Assembly: GCF_003590095.1 (NCBI RefSeq)
Contig: NC_039478.1
Location: 23,436,001 to 23,500,000 of the forward strand
DNA from: Trichoplusia ni
Taxonomy: Eukaryota > Arthropoda > Insecta > Lepidoptera > Noctuidae
Direction of reading: 5' to 3'
DNA length: 64,000 bases
The position numbers and the translations under genes were made by a program. Below the pieces are notes generated by a model, which saw only the letters and a program-made list of their open reading frames with translations, was not told the DNA's origin and did no database searches. Every line of letters begins with the position of its first letter. The first letter of the stretch is position 1. Shown here piece by piece: positions 1-12,755 of the stretch.

Positions 1-728
1 CTCGCCCCTATACAAAATCAACGGCTTAAGTGTTTCCATCTCTGTCTGTCTTAAAGTCCGACGAATTTAAGGCTCATTCTGTCGTGTCAGATTGAATTCT
101 CGGAGGCTATAATGTTCCTGTAATTGTGGAATGAGTTTCGTAAGATACTTTTTTATTTTCGTGTGAAAAATAACAGGTGGCAGGTAATAGCTTACTTTAA
201 GGAATATTCGGTATTTTGTATGGGATGCGATGTTGTTTCGCCTATTAAAAATTAGGTTTATTCATTTAGGTTTGAATACAACTTGCTATAGTTATAATCA
301 ACTTGTTTTTTTTACTGTAACCCTTTAAAAATGTATTTTACAAAATATAGAGGAACGAGTATACGAATATCTATACGTATCTATACGTATCAATACATAC
401 GCGTATTTAAAAAATAAATGACCACGCTCAGAATAGCTAGTAGCAACCTAAACAAAAAAACAAAATTACAATATAGTACATTGTTTCTATTAGACTACGT
501 ACACGAATAACTTTAGGTACATAGTGTAAGCCGTTTACTTCAACTGAATGTTTAAGAAAACAAGCACGCGATACAATCAATTTCACAGAAAACAATTTAA
601 CAAAATTACCAGCCGCTGATACCTTACAAAGGCGCTTTAAAGGTAAATCGAATATTTGAAATTTGAATGAGATATAAGATACAGGTATTTCAAATTAGAA
701 CGGACACGATGGTTCCTGTAAACATTTG

Positions 729-910
729 TTAAACGACTCCCGCAAAGCATATACATTTTTGATGTTAACTGGATTAGATGAGATGAGAACTGGGTTAACA
801 AACATTCAAGTCACATGCTCAAAGACGTCCAGACTCAAAACTAGCGATCGTGGATCACACAATTGCCTGTCTTACCCGAGGTTCGAACTCACGACACGTC
901 GTGTACTGTG
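729..910 (-). repeat. tRNA-derived SINE, family A, degraded copy
   Basis: It begins 'acgactcccgc' and contains 'caagtcacatgctcaaag', 'gtggatcacacaa' and the reverse of a B-box ('ggttcgaactc'). The same series of blocks recurs near 2096, 23628, 54034, 54175, 54975 and 62015. The strand is that of the inferred RNA polymerase III promoter. Confidence 0.65.
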
Positions 911-2095
911 GATTTGGGTCTGAAACTCTTACATCGAAAACTTTTTACTCTGTAAAACAGCTTAACACTTTTGTCTCCCTCGTAAAAGTCAACTAGGCAC
1001 TAACCCGAAAAATTATCGGAACGAAATGTGATGTCCATGACCTGCACTCATAGTCCTAAAACAAACGTTCAGTATTAAAAGTTTTCAGCGGAGGGTAGTG
1101 GAGGAGGGTCGGCCCTCCCTTATTTAGTCACGCCATTAACCAGCGGAGGCAAAGGGCTGGGTATTAATTATTTAAGGGCCCTCTACAGGAGGAAGATGTC
1201 ACTCAAAGTGGTAGACGGTCATATTTTGTGATACAAACTCCGATCATACTCTAGCAATTGTTTTCAGTGCAGTCAAGGAAATAGAATATTATTTGAATGT
1301 TTCATTTGTATTTTGAATTTACTCTTACGATGGAAAACAAATCGGTTGTCTTTAAAATTGTTTTACTGACGATATTTGAACGTGCAACGTCCGCGTCAGA
1401 AGAAAAACAATTGACAGCGCCTTAATTGGAACGCCTCAGAGCGAGGCAGCGCTGCATTTTTTTGTGCAGCCGGCTCTATCGAATTATAACACGTGATTAC
1501 GAGAAAAAAAGATTGTTTCTTTTTAATGCATGTAGAACAAAACATTCAAATATGACTTTCATTATAACACGTTTAACTTAATTTCCAATAAAATTCCTAA
1601 AATAGCATTTATACCTTTATAATTAAAGAGCGGTTAGTGAGTTCTCTTTAATTACAACACAGTCTAGTTCCATCCATTTAGTTCGATCGTTCAACTGCTA
1701 TTACGGCCACTTATAAAGTACGTAGGACTGATCAAAGATCGTTAGATCCGACCACCCCAAGTTTAAACATTGACAGCAAAACTTATGTTGACATTCGTAC
1801 TGGAGTGCACTAATAATGCATGCTGTAATGAGGTAAATGCTCGGCAAAAGGACCAGTAACGACCTAACAACTTTTTAGCGTGCGCGTCCCTTAACCAAAC
1901 GAGTTCCTGAATTAATTCTCAAATATCGGCAGCCGAAGCATTAGTAACATTTGCCGGCCGCCGTACGACAAACAAATAGTCGGGTAATCGACTACAAAGT
2001 ACCGGCGAGCTCGCTGCGTACATTATGGGGAATAGGCAAATATATTTAATGAATAAATGTAGTACCACGTTAACGAGTGAACATTATGCTTTCTT

Positions 2096-2290
2096 TAAAC
2101 GACTCCTGCACTAAAAATTTAAACATTGTATATTTTCTGGTTACACAAACAATCAATTCGCATGGACGTATAAACCATGCTTCCAGGCGTGTCCTAAACG
2201 GGGGTCGAACGCGCGACACGTAGCGCGCAGTGGTTTTTGTGAGGTGACCTAAACTTTTCGGCTATTCTTGCAGTCAACGTTCACGGTGCT
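2096..2290 (-). repeat. tRNA-derived SINE, family A, diverged copy
   Basis: It starts 'aaacgactcctgc' like the copy at 729 and ends with a reversed B-box-like block 'gggtcgaacgcgcgac'. The middle is strongly diverged. Confidence 0.5.
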
Positions 2291-2896
2291 CTACGCCTTT
2301 ACCGACGTAAATTGAAAGACTTGACTCGTTGGTTACCATCGCGAGTTATCATCGCGCCGGTTGCTGCAGCGTACAATATTAATTAGTCTTTCTTCTCTTT
2401 AGTTGTCAAGGACCTGCCGTCGACACCTGCCGTGCACCTAGATGTAAATGAAATCTAAAGACTTATTTCATTGGAGTAGGTTATGGGTTGTCGTTGATGC
2501 TTATTTATGACTACAAGCTTGTTATGTTATTTTGTTGTTTCAATCATAGACTGTTTTCAACATGCTAGGAATTAGAAGTCTTTGAATTTGAGGATTGAAA
2601 CAAAATACGATAGGTACTCCTTGCTTTATGTAACACACGACTTTCGCGGAAAGATAATGTTGATTTATATTGTTTTATTCGTGTCCCTTCTAAAGGTGAT
2701 GTAAAAAAGTGCAAAACAGCTGTGGCACTATTCTTTTCGCGATCTGATTAAACAGTACTTGAATTTACGCTGTCGATAATAAAATAATATACCTACAATC
2801 TGTTGTCGAAAATATCGGTATAAATATAGTGTTACGTATGTAAGTGTGCATGAATGATCACGTGATTATAAAAAAAACGAAGATTTTTGTTTCCAG

Positions 2897-2953
2897 AGTC
2901 GGATATTGGAAGACGCGTCGTTGATGTGCAACTCGTGGTCGCCAAGGCACAAC
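2897..2953 (+). CDS. acj6: acj6 57-nt coding exon upstream of the POU-IV box
   Basis: A pyrimidine-rich tract ending ttccag precedes this block, and gtaagt, a consensus donor, follows it. Translation in phase 0 gives 19 residues that include DASLMCNSWSPRH, a segment I recognise from insect Acj6 proteins just before the POU-IV box exon. The exon is a multiple of three and phase 0 at both ends, so it can be included or skipped without breaking the frame. The acceptor could also be two bases further in (cagag), but only the first keeps the frame. It is far too short to be found by open reading frame length. The preceding exon is outside the window or unrecognised. Confidence 0.85.
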
Positions 2954-5900
2954 GTAAGTTTAAAATACGAATGCCAAATTCTTTTTTATAAATCGTTTTC
3001 TTCCTGGCTGGTTTAAAGTTGTTGACTTGCCTTGCGAATACGCTTGCGCTCATCTTTGGCCAAAGATGTTTGACGTTTTGTTTTTTTTTCTCTGCTAAGC
3101 GATGACATTTCTGTAGATTTGTAATTCAGTGTTACCTGACTTGTTGAAACTTTTCCCCGTAGCTTGTAATTTGTACCTATTTATTTAGTAGTTTTAGACG
3201 ATTTTAACTTTATTTTGTTTTATAGATAGTTGATTAGACTCTGGCGTTTCGAGTATGACGTCGTTTTACGACAAATGCACAGACGTAGGTAAGTTCTTTA
3301 ATGTTTCAATGAGTCAGTAATATTGAATTACATGACGATTTGGTTGTTGTGTATTGATTGCTAAAAATTTTGAATAATAACGAGAAGATTTTTATAGAAA
3401 ACAGGTTTCTAAATGGTGATTTAACTTTGAGTGTCGATGTCGTTGCTTTTTTATTTTTTTTAAATTTACAAAAAAAAAATGTTAGCATGTTTTTAACCGT
3501 TTTCTAAAAAGGAGGTTACTTTATTCGACTGTATCTATAGTTTTTAATTTACCTAACCTTACAAAACAAAATTCGTATAACCAAGGAGGCTTGTATCTAA
3601 GTAGGTCAAATAGTTTCGATAGCCTCAAGAAAACCGATTCGAAACAAAGAAGTGGCATTTTATATGATTGACTTTACGTAGAAAACATCGGTAGTGTATT
3701 AAGTATAAATGGGCAGTGTGTCTGTGTATCGTGATATGTCGGGTTCAATGCCGGCTGCCGAATTTGATAGGGTTGTTACACACTCCGTGAACTACCACGA
3801 AAACAATAATTGTTATCAGAAAATAACTAATTATGTTTTATGAGCTATTATTTCTATAAAACAAATTACGGTATAGAAGAGTAGTTGAACATGTTAAAGG
3901 ACATCATTTTTTCTACTTCATGTTAAAATATAAAATCGCGGATCCAGAGTCACTTCCACTTAAGGCGAATTTAACGAAAATTATTGAACTAGGCTTTAAT
4001 GCTATAGTTTATCCAGAAAATGACTTGCACAGTTGGGTAAAAACATATAATTTAGTTCATCTTCAATCAAAATGACAGTAAAGAAATTAGAAATTCGTGG
4101 AAGTTACCAATAGGTATTTGTGCCATCAATAGTCACCCTTTTTTAGTTTTGGTCTTTTCGATACGTTTAGTTATGGTCGTTTTACATAAATCCAGCCTCT
4201 ATTCCTGTTCACTTTTACGAACCTACACTTCGCTGCTACGAACTAGAAAATTCTTTTTGTGACACCCATTTACCCGTCAACCCAAACTCCCATTCGAATC
4301 GTAGTCAAAAATACTCCTTTAAAGCTCAGGTTGTACTCAAATTAATTAATACACAAGATTATCATTTGTAGATGAATAAATATAAACATGAATATTATGA
4401 ATAATTCGTAATTATCAAAATAATTCTTGTATTTTATGTCGAGTCTGTGTGAGTGCCGCGTACCGCTGGTCCCCTCCGTAATCGCGGGTACTAAGTGCAC
4501 GACGCATAATCCCAGACGCAACGCCGGTGTACTGTCACCGAGTAAAGTGCTCGACACTATTTATTCGCTGCGGATTAGAAGTGCTTGGAACGCTCAAAGT
4601 ACACTGTTTTGTGAGACCACATAGACTGAGATGTGACACTGTGCAGGAGGTACCTGTTGTTGTGTTAGATGAATCTCATGTAATTGCAAGGTAGGTTGGT
4701 TACTAAAAATTAAAATATAAAAAAAGTGTAAAAGTAATTAATTCCAAATAGGAGCATATTTTTATTATAACCAAATCAGTGATGTCGGTTGATACAAAAA
4801 ATAAAACAGACCAACCGTTTACACAAATAAAAACTGTTAGCGTAACACAAATAACATTAATAAATTGATAAAAATACAAACTGAAAGGCATTCAGTGTTC
4901 GGTTATTCAGTTCACTTCATTATCTATGTATCAGCGAATTTTAAATTTCGTTAAAATCGCGATCCATTTAAACTGTCTTTTAACTTTTAAATGTGTAATG
5001 TGACGGTAACCGTTTTGTCGGCGACTGTCCCCGGTCTAATCGACCGGCGTCGCATCTCGGTGACATTTGATACAGTCAGAGGGATCATGTCGCCCGTTAA
5101 CCCTGCCTCGCTGATGAGTAATAATAGCGAGGATTAAACCCCGCCTAATGCTTTCAGCTTTGAGTGATCAGCTCTGATGGGTTTCGACTGTAGCTTCGAT
5201 GGAGGCTAAGCCGCTGTGTTTTCAGTGTTACACAATATATAAATAAATATTCATACATGAAAAGAATATAATATTCTGTATGGCACACCCCATAAGTACG
5301 GACAAAAATCTCGTCTAAAGTATAGTTAGGTCTTCCCGTTAAAGACGAGGATCATGTTGGCAAACAGTTTAAAAATACTTCTAAAATCGACGACAACAAT
5401 CAAAATAATTTCCAGGAAAAGTTTTATTAAATAATTAATCAATAACACCTCTGCGATGTATTATTAGCTGGTAGTTAGTTCGTATACTCCATGACATTAC
5501 GCCATGATAAATTCGTTTCACACCGGCAATTTCTATAGAATTACTAGAACTGCAATAGGTGTGAGACTGTTACTTTACAATTTAAATGAAACAACTCGTT
5601 CCAATGTGCTATTATCACACTACAGCCTCGGTCTATAAGTGCCAGCAAATTGCTAAGAAAATAACCAATACAATAATGTAATTATATGTCTCTACTGGCT
5701 ATGGCAACGACTTGGTACGCGGGATTTTTTTTGCCTTTGGAATATTTTTCAACGTTTTCTCTAATATGATGTTTTGAAGTAAATTTTTGTTTAAGACTTT
5801 AAAGGATGAAATGAAAATGTATGTAGTTATAATAAAAAATAGATATTCGTTTAAATTTTCAATTTGTTTTCGTGCCATTCAATGCAATCAAATCATTTAA

Positions 5901-6354
5901 GACGTTACTGAAATCGAGTACAAATACACGGGCAAACAGACAAAAATCATTTTTTGGATTTCGTATTGTTACTAAACCACGTAGCTAGTAGAAATATTAA
6001 CACCCAATGCCAAGTAACAATTAAAAAAGATAATGAGTTATAAAACAAAAAAAAAGTTACTGTTACAAAAATGAAACATAAAATTCGCGACTGTGAATTC
6101 TTTCATACAAATAAATAAAAATAAATCCATCATATTCATTGCTGCACCTACCGTCACTAACTCTACTTTGATTTTTCTTAGATTAAAACTGAAATGCTTC
6201 GGCTAAAAATTTTAACTGTCTAGCTATTACGAATCATGAGATGTCGCCTGGTACCGGACAAATGGCTTAGCCTTAGTAATAAGGGTGTAATATTTACTCC
6301 TTGGATACGAAACCCTTGAAAAAATACCAGACTAGAACTACTAACTATCCTTTA

Positions 6355-6616
6355 TATCTTCTTCTTCTTCTAATATATAAAATTCCCGTGTCACGATGTT
6401 AGTTACCGTACTCCTCTGAAACAGTTCGACCGATTTTTATGAAATTTTGTATACATATTGGGTAGGTCTGAGAATAGAACAAATAGATACCCCTGGTAGC
6501 TCACAATAAAAAAAAATATTTTTTGGACGAAATTGTTTGTTTTTATTTTTTTATAATGTGGCATTAAAAATACATAGAACTAAAAAAATATTAGGCAAAA
6601 CAACGTTTGCTGGGTC
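6355..6616 (+). mobile_element. Helitron-like non-autonomous element
   Basis: It runs from a (TTC)n stretch and 'taatatataaaattcccg' to the terminus 'gctgggtcagctag' followed by T. An inverted copy with the same two ends lies at 29871-30165. A CTAG 3' end next to T, no terminal inverted repeats and no coding capacity fit a Helitron-type element. Family assignment is from memory of lepidopteran repeats. Confidence 0.6.
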
Positions 6617-7084
6617 AGCTAGTATTATAAAGGCCGACATCTAAGATGTTTGTTGATTATATTGTGTTGCCTAATTGATATCGTAGACTGTGCCTGTACG
6701 GGCACATTTCCACACGCCACTTACGTAGTTATTATTTCCATAAATAGTCTTACAGTAAATTCCTTTCACGTTCTATAATTATAAGAACATTTTCGGGAAC
6801 GCTCTATATGAACTGGTGTATATCTATATCCTCTATAAGAGGATGTAGATAAAGAGAGTATTTATACATTCGAGAAAAGATTTGTTTGTTGACTAATTGT
6901 TGCCTCCGACGCTAGTTTGGATGTCGGTTACAGCTGCAAAAACATTTCCCTTCTTTAATGGAGTTTCATAATAATAAGGTCCAAGGTGTCAGTTACCATT
7001 ATACCAAATTTCTTAAAAATCAGTAACGACGTTTTGGAGTCAAAAGGTCACAAAGGTCACAATTAATTTTGTGTTACTACTTAA

Positions 7085-7300
7085 TGATTTATCATAAGAC
7101 TAGCTCGCGGCTACGTTCACATGAATGTCGGGTATCGCTGTAAAGCTTAGCTTAGCATCCAGTTTTGTAAGTCCAATAATATGTTACTTCTAATATCTCC
7201 AAAAATATCTGTTCAAAATTTCATGATGAACGGTTGAGTAGTTTTCGCGTAAAAGCATAACGAACAAACATTTATGTTTATAATATTTGTAGAGATAGTA
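7085..7300 (-). mobile_element. Degraded non-autonomous element remnant
   Basis: It opens 'gactagctcgcggctacgttc' minus its last base, and ends with 'gagtagttttcgcgtaaaag' and 'cgaacaaacatt'. This layout is shared with the remnants at 12515, 53130 and 57034, though they are much diverged. Confidence 0.45.
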
Positions 7301-8464
7301 TAAATATATTTTATCTTAACGACTCTCAGACTGGTAAGCAATCGCAAGTCATAAATACCCTTTCTCGACGGGACCCCAAAAAACAAATAGCTATCAATGT
7401 TACCAATACAAATATACCCTCTCATTTTTATTGCTACACCAGAAATGTGAATTGAAACTGTGACAATAATTATTGTCGCTTGACAAGGGATGTGAGCGAA
7501 CAATTAAATTAGGCTGGACCCCTGCTCTCCCCTCGCTGTTATTCGTAATTGATTAACTTATGCTAGTTCATCAGTTTATTTCCATGCTTACGAATGAGTG
7601 AGTGAACGAGTAATGTATTGAATGAGGCGGCGTATTCTGTTAGAAGATGGTGACTTGTGTTTTGTTTTGGAACAGAGTTAGAGATTCGTAGTTGAGGTAT
7701 TGTCGATTGTATCGATATCATGGATGTTGCGAATATCTGTATTCGTATCCGCAATAATAGAATTGTTTCGATCCGTGACTTGTGCATTAATTATTTTGCT
7801 TGACTTTATTTCACACTTTAATACAATAATGATAATAATCTCTTACTTTTATATTTCTCCATCTATCTATAACCATAGTTAAATTTTTCACAGAGAACGT
7901 ATTTCTGATGTCGCTCTTATGGCAAAATACTAAAAATAAAGACAGATTTATTAATTTTCATCATGAATTTCTTAAATGACTCACCCTCAAACTGATTTGT
8001 CAACCGAACAGTTTTTATTTAGCCTATTTCTCAGTATCCTGATGCCGACTAGCACTTGACGGGTTTTATTTTAAGCCTTGAAAGGTAGTTACAGAAATAG
8101 TTGACAGTTATCTTACTACAGCTCCTACGTTCCAGTTTTGTGCTTCGTCAGCAGTGATATGTCACTTAGTGCCACTTAAACCATATCTAACTTAAAGTTG
8201 AGAGCTGAAATATAACTGTCACGTGTTCTAGAACTGAAACGTTTTAATATGGCGAAAACGAAAAAGATTTGCTGAAATAATACTAAACAAAATACAGAGT
8301 TTCTAGTGTTAAGGTTAGGCTAGGCTAGGCTATACTTTTAGGTTATAAAAGACACTTAATGATTACTTAAACATACACTACTTGAGAAAAAGAGTTATAA
8401 AATATAGCTTAACTGAGAACATTTTTTTTTAAATAACACTTATGACGCACACTACACTGACAAT

Positions 8465-8716
8465 CTATACTAATATATAAAGCTGAAGAGTTTGTTTGTT
8501 TGTTTGTACGCGCAAATCTGAGGAACTACTGGTCCAAATTGAAAAGCTATTTTTGTGTCGAATAGACCATTCATCGAGGAAAGCTAAAGTCGCAGCGTGA
8601 TCGCTGCGACTAATAGGAGCGAAGGTACAATGGAAAATGTGAAATAAAACAGGGCAGGTATAAATCATAACTTATATCTTCTACCCACGGGGACGAAGTC
8701 GCGGGCAACAGCTAGT
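8465..8716 (+). mobile_element. Lep1-type Helitron-like element, copy 1
   Basis: It begins 'ctatactaatatataaagc', continues with a run of TTTG units, and ends 'cgcgggcaacagctagt'. A second copy in the same orientation lies at 46997-47250 and is similar end to end. The 5' CT and 3' CTAG-T ends match my recollection of the lepidopteran Lep1 group. There is no open reading frame. Confidence 0.7.
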
Positions 8717-9309
8717 TTAAAATAAAACGACTGACACTTAACCCTTTCTCTGCTGAGAGGTACCGTGCGTCAAATTATGCGACGCTTCGTATCAAATAGG
8801 CACTTGTTAGCAATCACAATGAGGGTTATGCGAACTAATGCGTGTTCGAGGGCGGGCGAGCACGCTTCTATTCCCACGCTCAATTGTTTCTGATTATATT
8901 TTCATTGTAGATTTTAGGACACTTCGCTTTTTAGGGTTGATTGTTTTTTGTCTCTTTTGAATAGAGATGTACTTCTGCTATTGTGTTGTGACGGAATCAG
9001 GTTTCGTTAATAGATGTCATGAGATTAATGCATTTTGGTGTTTTGTGAGTGAGTTAGGTTCTTTCATTATTTTTTTTAATAAGTTTTTGAAGCCTTGTGG
9101 CTTTTAAAAAAAATATTCGTTGCGGCCTTTAATTTTAATATGTTGGTAATAGGTACCTATAGATTTTCTTCATCGAGAGCGAAGTTTTGCTTCAGTATAC
9201 CTGCGCTGAAAATCACCCTCGAACTTCCATTATTACATCAAAACACCGAAAACCAACGGAAAACCGAATCGATTTAAGCCCACAAAATTCCAATGCAAAC
9301 AAAATCACC

Positions 9310-9480
9310 GGGGGCCTGCCAAATAAAACTGGCAGACGTGCTTGCCAGTGCCAAACGTGCTGGCACTGGCAAACCGAAGGACTAGTGGCATTTTAAGATG
9401 GCGGCCGCTATAAAACTGCCTGTTTGGGAGTCAGACCGCGCAGTGAGCATCTATCGGGGGCCGGTCCGACCAACATTCAC
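9310..9480 (+). promoter_or_regulatory. GC-rich intronic block with hairpins and a TATA-like motif
   Basis: Two inverted repeats sit side by side. The first is ctgcca/tggcag (about 9316-9334); the second is ttgccagtgcc (9342-9352) with ggcactggcaa (9362-9372). Just downstream come 'aagatggcggccgc', which contains a YY1/Pho-like GCCAT core in reverse, and 'tataaaac' at 9410. An Inr-like tcaga lies about 22 bases further on. This could be an enhancer or an internal promoter of acj6. That is inference only. Confidence 0.3.
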
Positions 9481-11842
9481 GGTTGACGTATGGATGTTGT
9501 CCGACTATTTAATGTTAATGTTCCGAATCGAAAATTACAAGTCTCGCTTTGAGTTAATTGATAGTTTGTTTGTTGAAATGAAACACGTACCTATCGCAAC
9601 AGGAGTACTTGACGTAGTCAAGCAGAAGATCTTCTCTTTTTTTTTAAATAAACAGTGGACTCTCAAAATTGATTTCAGAATTTTATAATTTTTACTAAGT
9701 ACTTCAAAGTTCAAATACATATAAAACTTTTAGCGTTGTTCCATTCAAAACATTAGTAACATTCATATATTTCGACATTGTTTTGTTTTAAAAAAAGAAA
9801 ATGGCGTTTAAACGATTGTAGATATGTCAAGCGTTTATGAATAATGGGGTAATTGTTAATGTGGCTTACGCATGTCGCACGACCGCCACAGAGCAAACAT
9901 ATTTAAGGGCAGGTTCCGTAGACTCCATCCGCTTGTAATTATACCTATCGTGGTTAACGAGTTGTTTTGAAATAAAGGATGCGTCACCTTCAACAAACTA
10001 TAATCTTATTGTCAAATTAAATTGACTCATACTTCTTCATTCTTCGGGTAAATTTTCTCTTAATTGTACAAAAGTATATCACGTATTCAACTGTCTTTTT
10101 AGGATAGAAACAGAACAAGATGTTTTTATTTCATTCATAATATTTAATTCTTCAATTTTCTCAAATCTGCATTGAATAAACCGTTTAAGAGTCAGAGAAG
10201 AGAGTCAGCCTCCAACAAATATCAATTACTTGACCAATTGAATTTCAAGTCGGGCCCAAGTGTAAACGTGGCGTCAAATAACTTGCAGAGTAATTCATGG
10301 GTCAGAGTTTCTCATAAATTATTTAAAATAATCCGGGAAAAACCCTGTCCGCGGCGGTCTTGCCTAGTTGTATTTTATTTATTTATGTAGGCAACACATA
10401 CGCTCCAAATTAGTGCTGGAAGGTCTCTCCGTCTGTTTGTCATGAACCTTACGAAATTAATTTTCCATGTAATGTGATTAAGAGGCTTAGTACGCGACGT
10501 TTTTGGAATATAACTGTTTCGCTTCGTGTTGATAATTATGTGTATTCTGTTAGGCCTTTACGAAATTATAAAGCCGAGAGCTTAATTCTATTAATACATG
10601 TTTTTTATTACTATTTTATATGCTATGCTATACAGCCTTTTTTATTTAGTTTAATTTTGTTACGGAACTATTAATGCATTACAAACTAATTGTTTTATAT
10701 ATTTATTGCCGAAGAAAATCTTTGCAAACATGACATTTGTCACCCTAAAATATTTTTTAATACTACAAAACCAGAAGTATGATCCCTTCCTTTAGGACGT
10801 CGATACACGTTATCCATGATAATGGTCGCATCATGAATGGAACCTATATATTAGACTCGTATACGGATACCATGCATGTTAGACAAGAATTAAATGATTA
10901 TAAAAAAGAAAGAAAGCCTTGATTAATCTATGATTTATAAGTCTTTCTAGACTAGAGACAAGTCTAAAAGTACTAATTGTGCTTGAATAGCGAAATGTAT
11001 GGAACTGACAAATCTAAACCTTTTTAATTAATGTTAATTGCATACCCTTATTTGATTTATGTAATCTCGTTATGATTACTACGTAACTTGTCTTTGATAC
11101 GTCACACCTTATATCTTTGTAGTTCTATATGTATTTATTAGTAATAAGTTTATTAGTAAATAAGTATTTCTAAATATGCATGATTATGTAATGTAAATTA
11201 GATTGCTCTACTATTTTTATTCAGTCTTCATTTATTTCGGAATGTTTCTATTACTTTCTAGAAGATAATTCTAGAAGCTTTCTTAATTTAGATGTAGATA
11301 GATAGGTTTAATTTTACCTTAAGCTACTAATTGGGCTTGAATAATAAATAGTTTGATATCCTAATCCCATGGCATTATATATCCAAAGCATGATCATAAT
11401 AATCTTGTAACCGTGGTCTCAATAAGCGCTTTCATGGTATTCCTAAGGTATTGTTGTGGTCTATTGGCGTGACTTTGCAGTGACTCAGAGAACCAGCTAA
11501 GGTGTTTGGGAGACCATAGTCTAAGTGAAATTCTCTAATTTAGGCAACATTGTGGTATAGTTTTGATTTATTGTAAGGGATCTTGCAGAATAATGGTCAG
11601 TCAAAATTGGACTAATAGCCAAATCTAAAGATTACGTTCTGATGCGATCGTTTCTCTTGTTTGTTACATAATCTGAAAACAGTTTTCTTGAAAAAGAAAT
11701 TTGTAAATTGAAACTTTAAGAACGTTACCAGTTTTCGACTGTTCAGCAAGATTCCTTAAAATGGATAATCCTGTCGCGTTGTCACATCTATATCTAAGGG
11801 TATTACCGAGCTTCTAAATACAGGATACCTTTTATAACCCAG

Positions 11843-12025
11843 GGCGATCTGTTCGGCGGCCTCAACGACGGGTTGCTGAGCCGAGCGGAGGCGCTGGCGG
11901 CGGTAGACATCAGCAAGCACCAGTCCGGGCCGCAGCCGGGCCCGCCGCTGCCGCAGCTCAAGCACGACATGGTGTACCACCACGGCGTCGGCGGGCCGTC
12001 CCCACATAATGCCAGACCACACCAG
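11843..12025 (+). CDS. acj6: acj6 exon with POU-IV box
   Basis: The acceptor ataacccag and donor gtaaca bound 61 phase-0 codons beginning GDLFGGLNDG. Residues 10-23 of the exon read GLLSRAEALAAVDI, the POU-IV box that defines Brn-3/Acj6 factors and in vertebrates helps transactivation. The rest is a Pro/Gln/His-rich linker ending NARPHQ. GC content is far above the flanks, especially at third codon positions, as in the terminal exon. Both ends are phase 0, so it joins directly to the exons at 2897 and 25406. The frame has no alternative reading with family resemblance. Confidence 0.95.
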
Positions 12026-12210
12026 GTAACAACAAAATAATAATAATACTGGTAGATACCCCATCGCATTTTAGATTAAAGTTCTCAACAAGGCCTCTAC
12101 ATATTGGACTTGTGTCCCCGTGCAAGTTTTTAAAAAGGACCGGGTGTCTTCACATGAGGTGACCGTGACTGTAAAGGGATAAAAATAATAATACTTTATA
12201 ATAACCATAC

Positions 12211-12445
12211 TTTCACACAACGCCATCTAGTCTCAAACTTAGCAGAGCTTGTATAATAAGTACTAGACAACTGATGAACACACTTCTATATTTCTAAATA
12301 CATACATAATATAGATAAATTATCCCCAGACATAGAACAAATGATCGTGCTCATCACATAAACATTTGTCCTGGGTGGAAATCGAACCCACGACCTCCGG
12401 TATAGCAGTCAGGGTCACTAGCCACTAGACCAACAGGCCCATCAT
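12211..12445 (-). repeat. tRNA-derived SINE, family B
   Basis: On the minus strand it has a tRNA-like head with an A-box-like 'tggtctagtggctag' and a B-box 'gggttcgatttcc', a body, and the 3' end 'tgagactagatggcgttg'. This is followed by a TTATT-rich tail. A close copy lies at 60152-60352, with partial copies at 22300 and 47521. Confidence 0.75.
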
Positions 12446-12514
12446 ACATAAATCACGTTATTAATCATTACAGGGACAGCATTTATTCACCATGTGTATG
12501 TGTTATTGTAAACT

Positions 12515-12755
12515 AGCAGTTACCCGCGACTTCGTTCGCGTGGTTGGAAGATATAAGTTATGAAACCTTGGGCTGCAATATCGGAATTTTCTTACGGTAC
12601 CCTAATATTTTTGAAATAAATTATAGCCTATGTTCAGCGGGGATAATGTAGCTTCTCAACAGTGAAAGAATTTTTCAAATCGGACCAGTTGTTTCGAAGC
12701 CTATTCGTGTCAAACAAACAAACAATCAAATGTTTCCGCTTTATAATATAAGTAT
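12515..12755 (-). mobile_element. Degraded non-autonomous element
   Basis: It opens 'aactagcagttacccgcgac' and ends with 'tcaaacaaacaaacaatc' and 'ctttataatataagta'. This is the usual mirror layout of lepidopteran Helitron or LINE-tail remnants. It is in the orientation opposite to the copy at 8465. Confidence 0.5.

Larger units (their letters stand above)
1..2896 (+). other. acj6 intron or upstream sequence, non-coding
   Basis: No convincing exon is seen here. It holds two degraded tRNA-derived SINE copies (about 729-910 and 2096-2290). Two GC-richer stretches, about 1380-1480 and 1860-2030, look like possible conserved non-coding elements, but this cannot be tested from one sequence. The stretch 2404-2444 has a pyrimidine tract with AG before it and a gtaaat after it, but it is not accepted as an exon. 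Confidence 0.6.
2954..11842 (+). other. acj6 intron (8.9 kb)
   Basis: This intron runs from the gtaagt donor at 2954 to the acceptor at 11841-11842. Recognisable contents are an 18-bp palindrome catctttggccaaagatg at 3051-3068, three mobile-element remnants (6355-6616, about 7085-7300, 8465-8716), and a GC-rich block at 9310-9480 with two adjacent hairpins and a TATA-like motif. The remainder, including 3500-6350 and 9700-11750, is AT-rich with nothing I can name. Confidence 0.75.

Noticed and set aside
2404..2444. Possible 41-nt acj6 exon between cttctctttag and gtaaat
   Set aside because: The length is not a multiple of three, the flanking known exon is phase 0, and the translated residues do not resemble Acj6.
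11756..12069. Minus-strand open frames over 11756-12069
   Set aside because: They lie opposite the POU-IV box exon, which has correct splice sites and family sequence.
12360..12440. tRNA gene on the minus strand
   Set aside because: A and B boxes are present but no complete cloverleaf; the unit continues into a SINE body that recurs elsewhere in the window.
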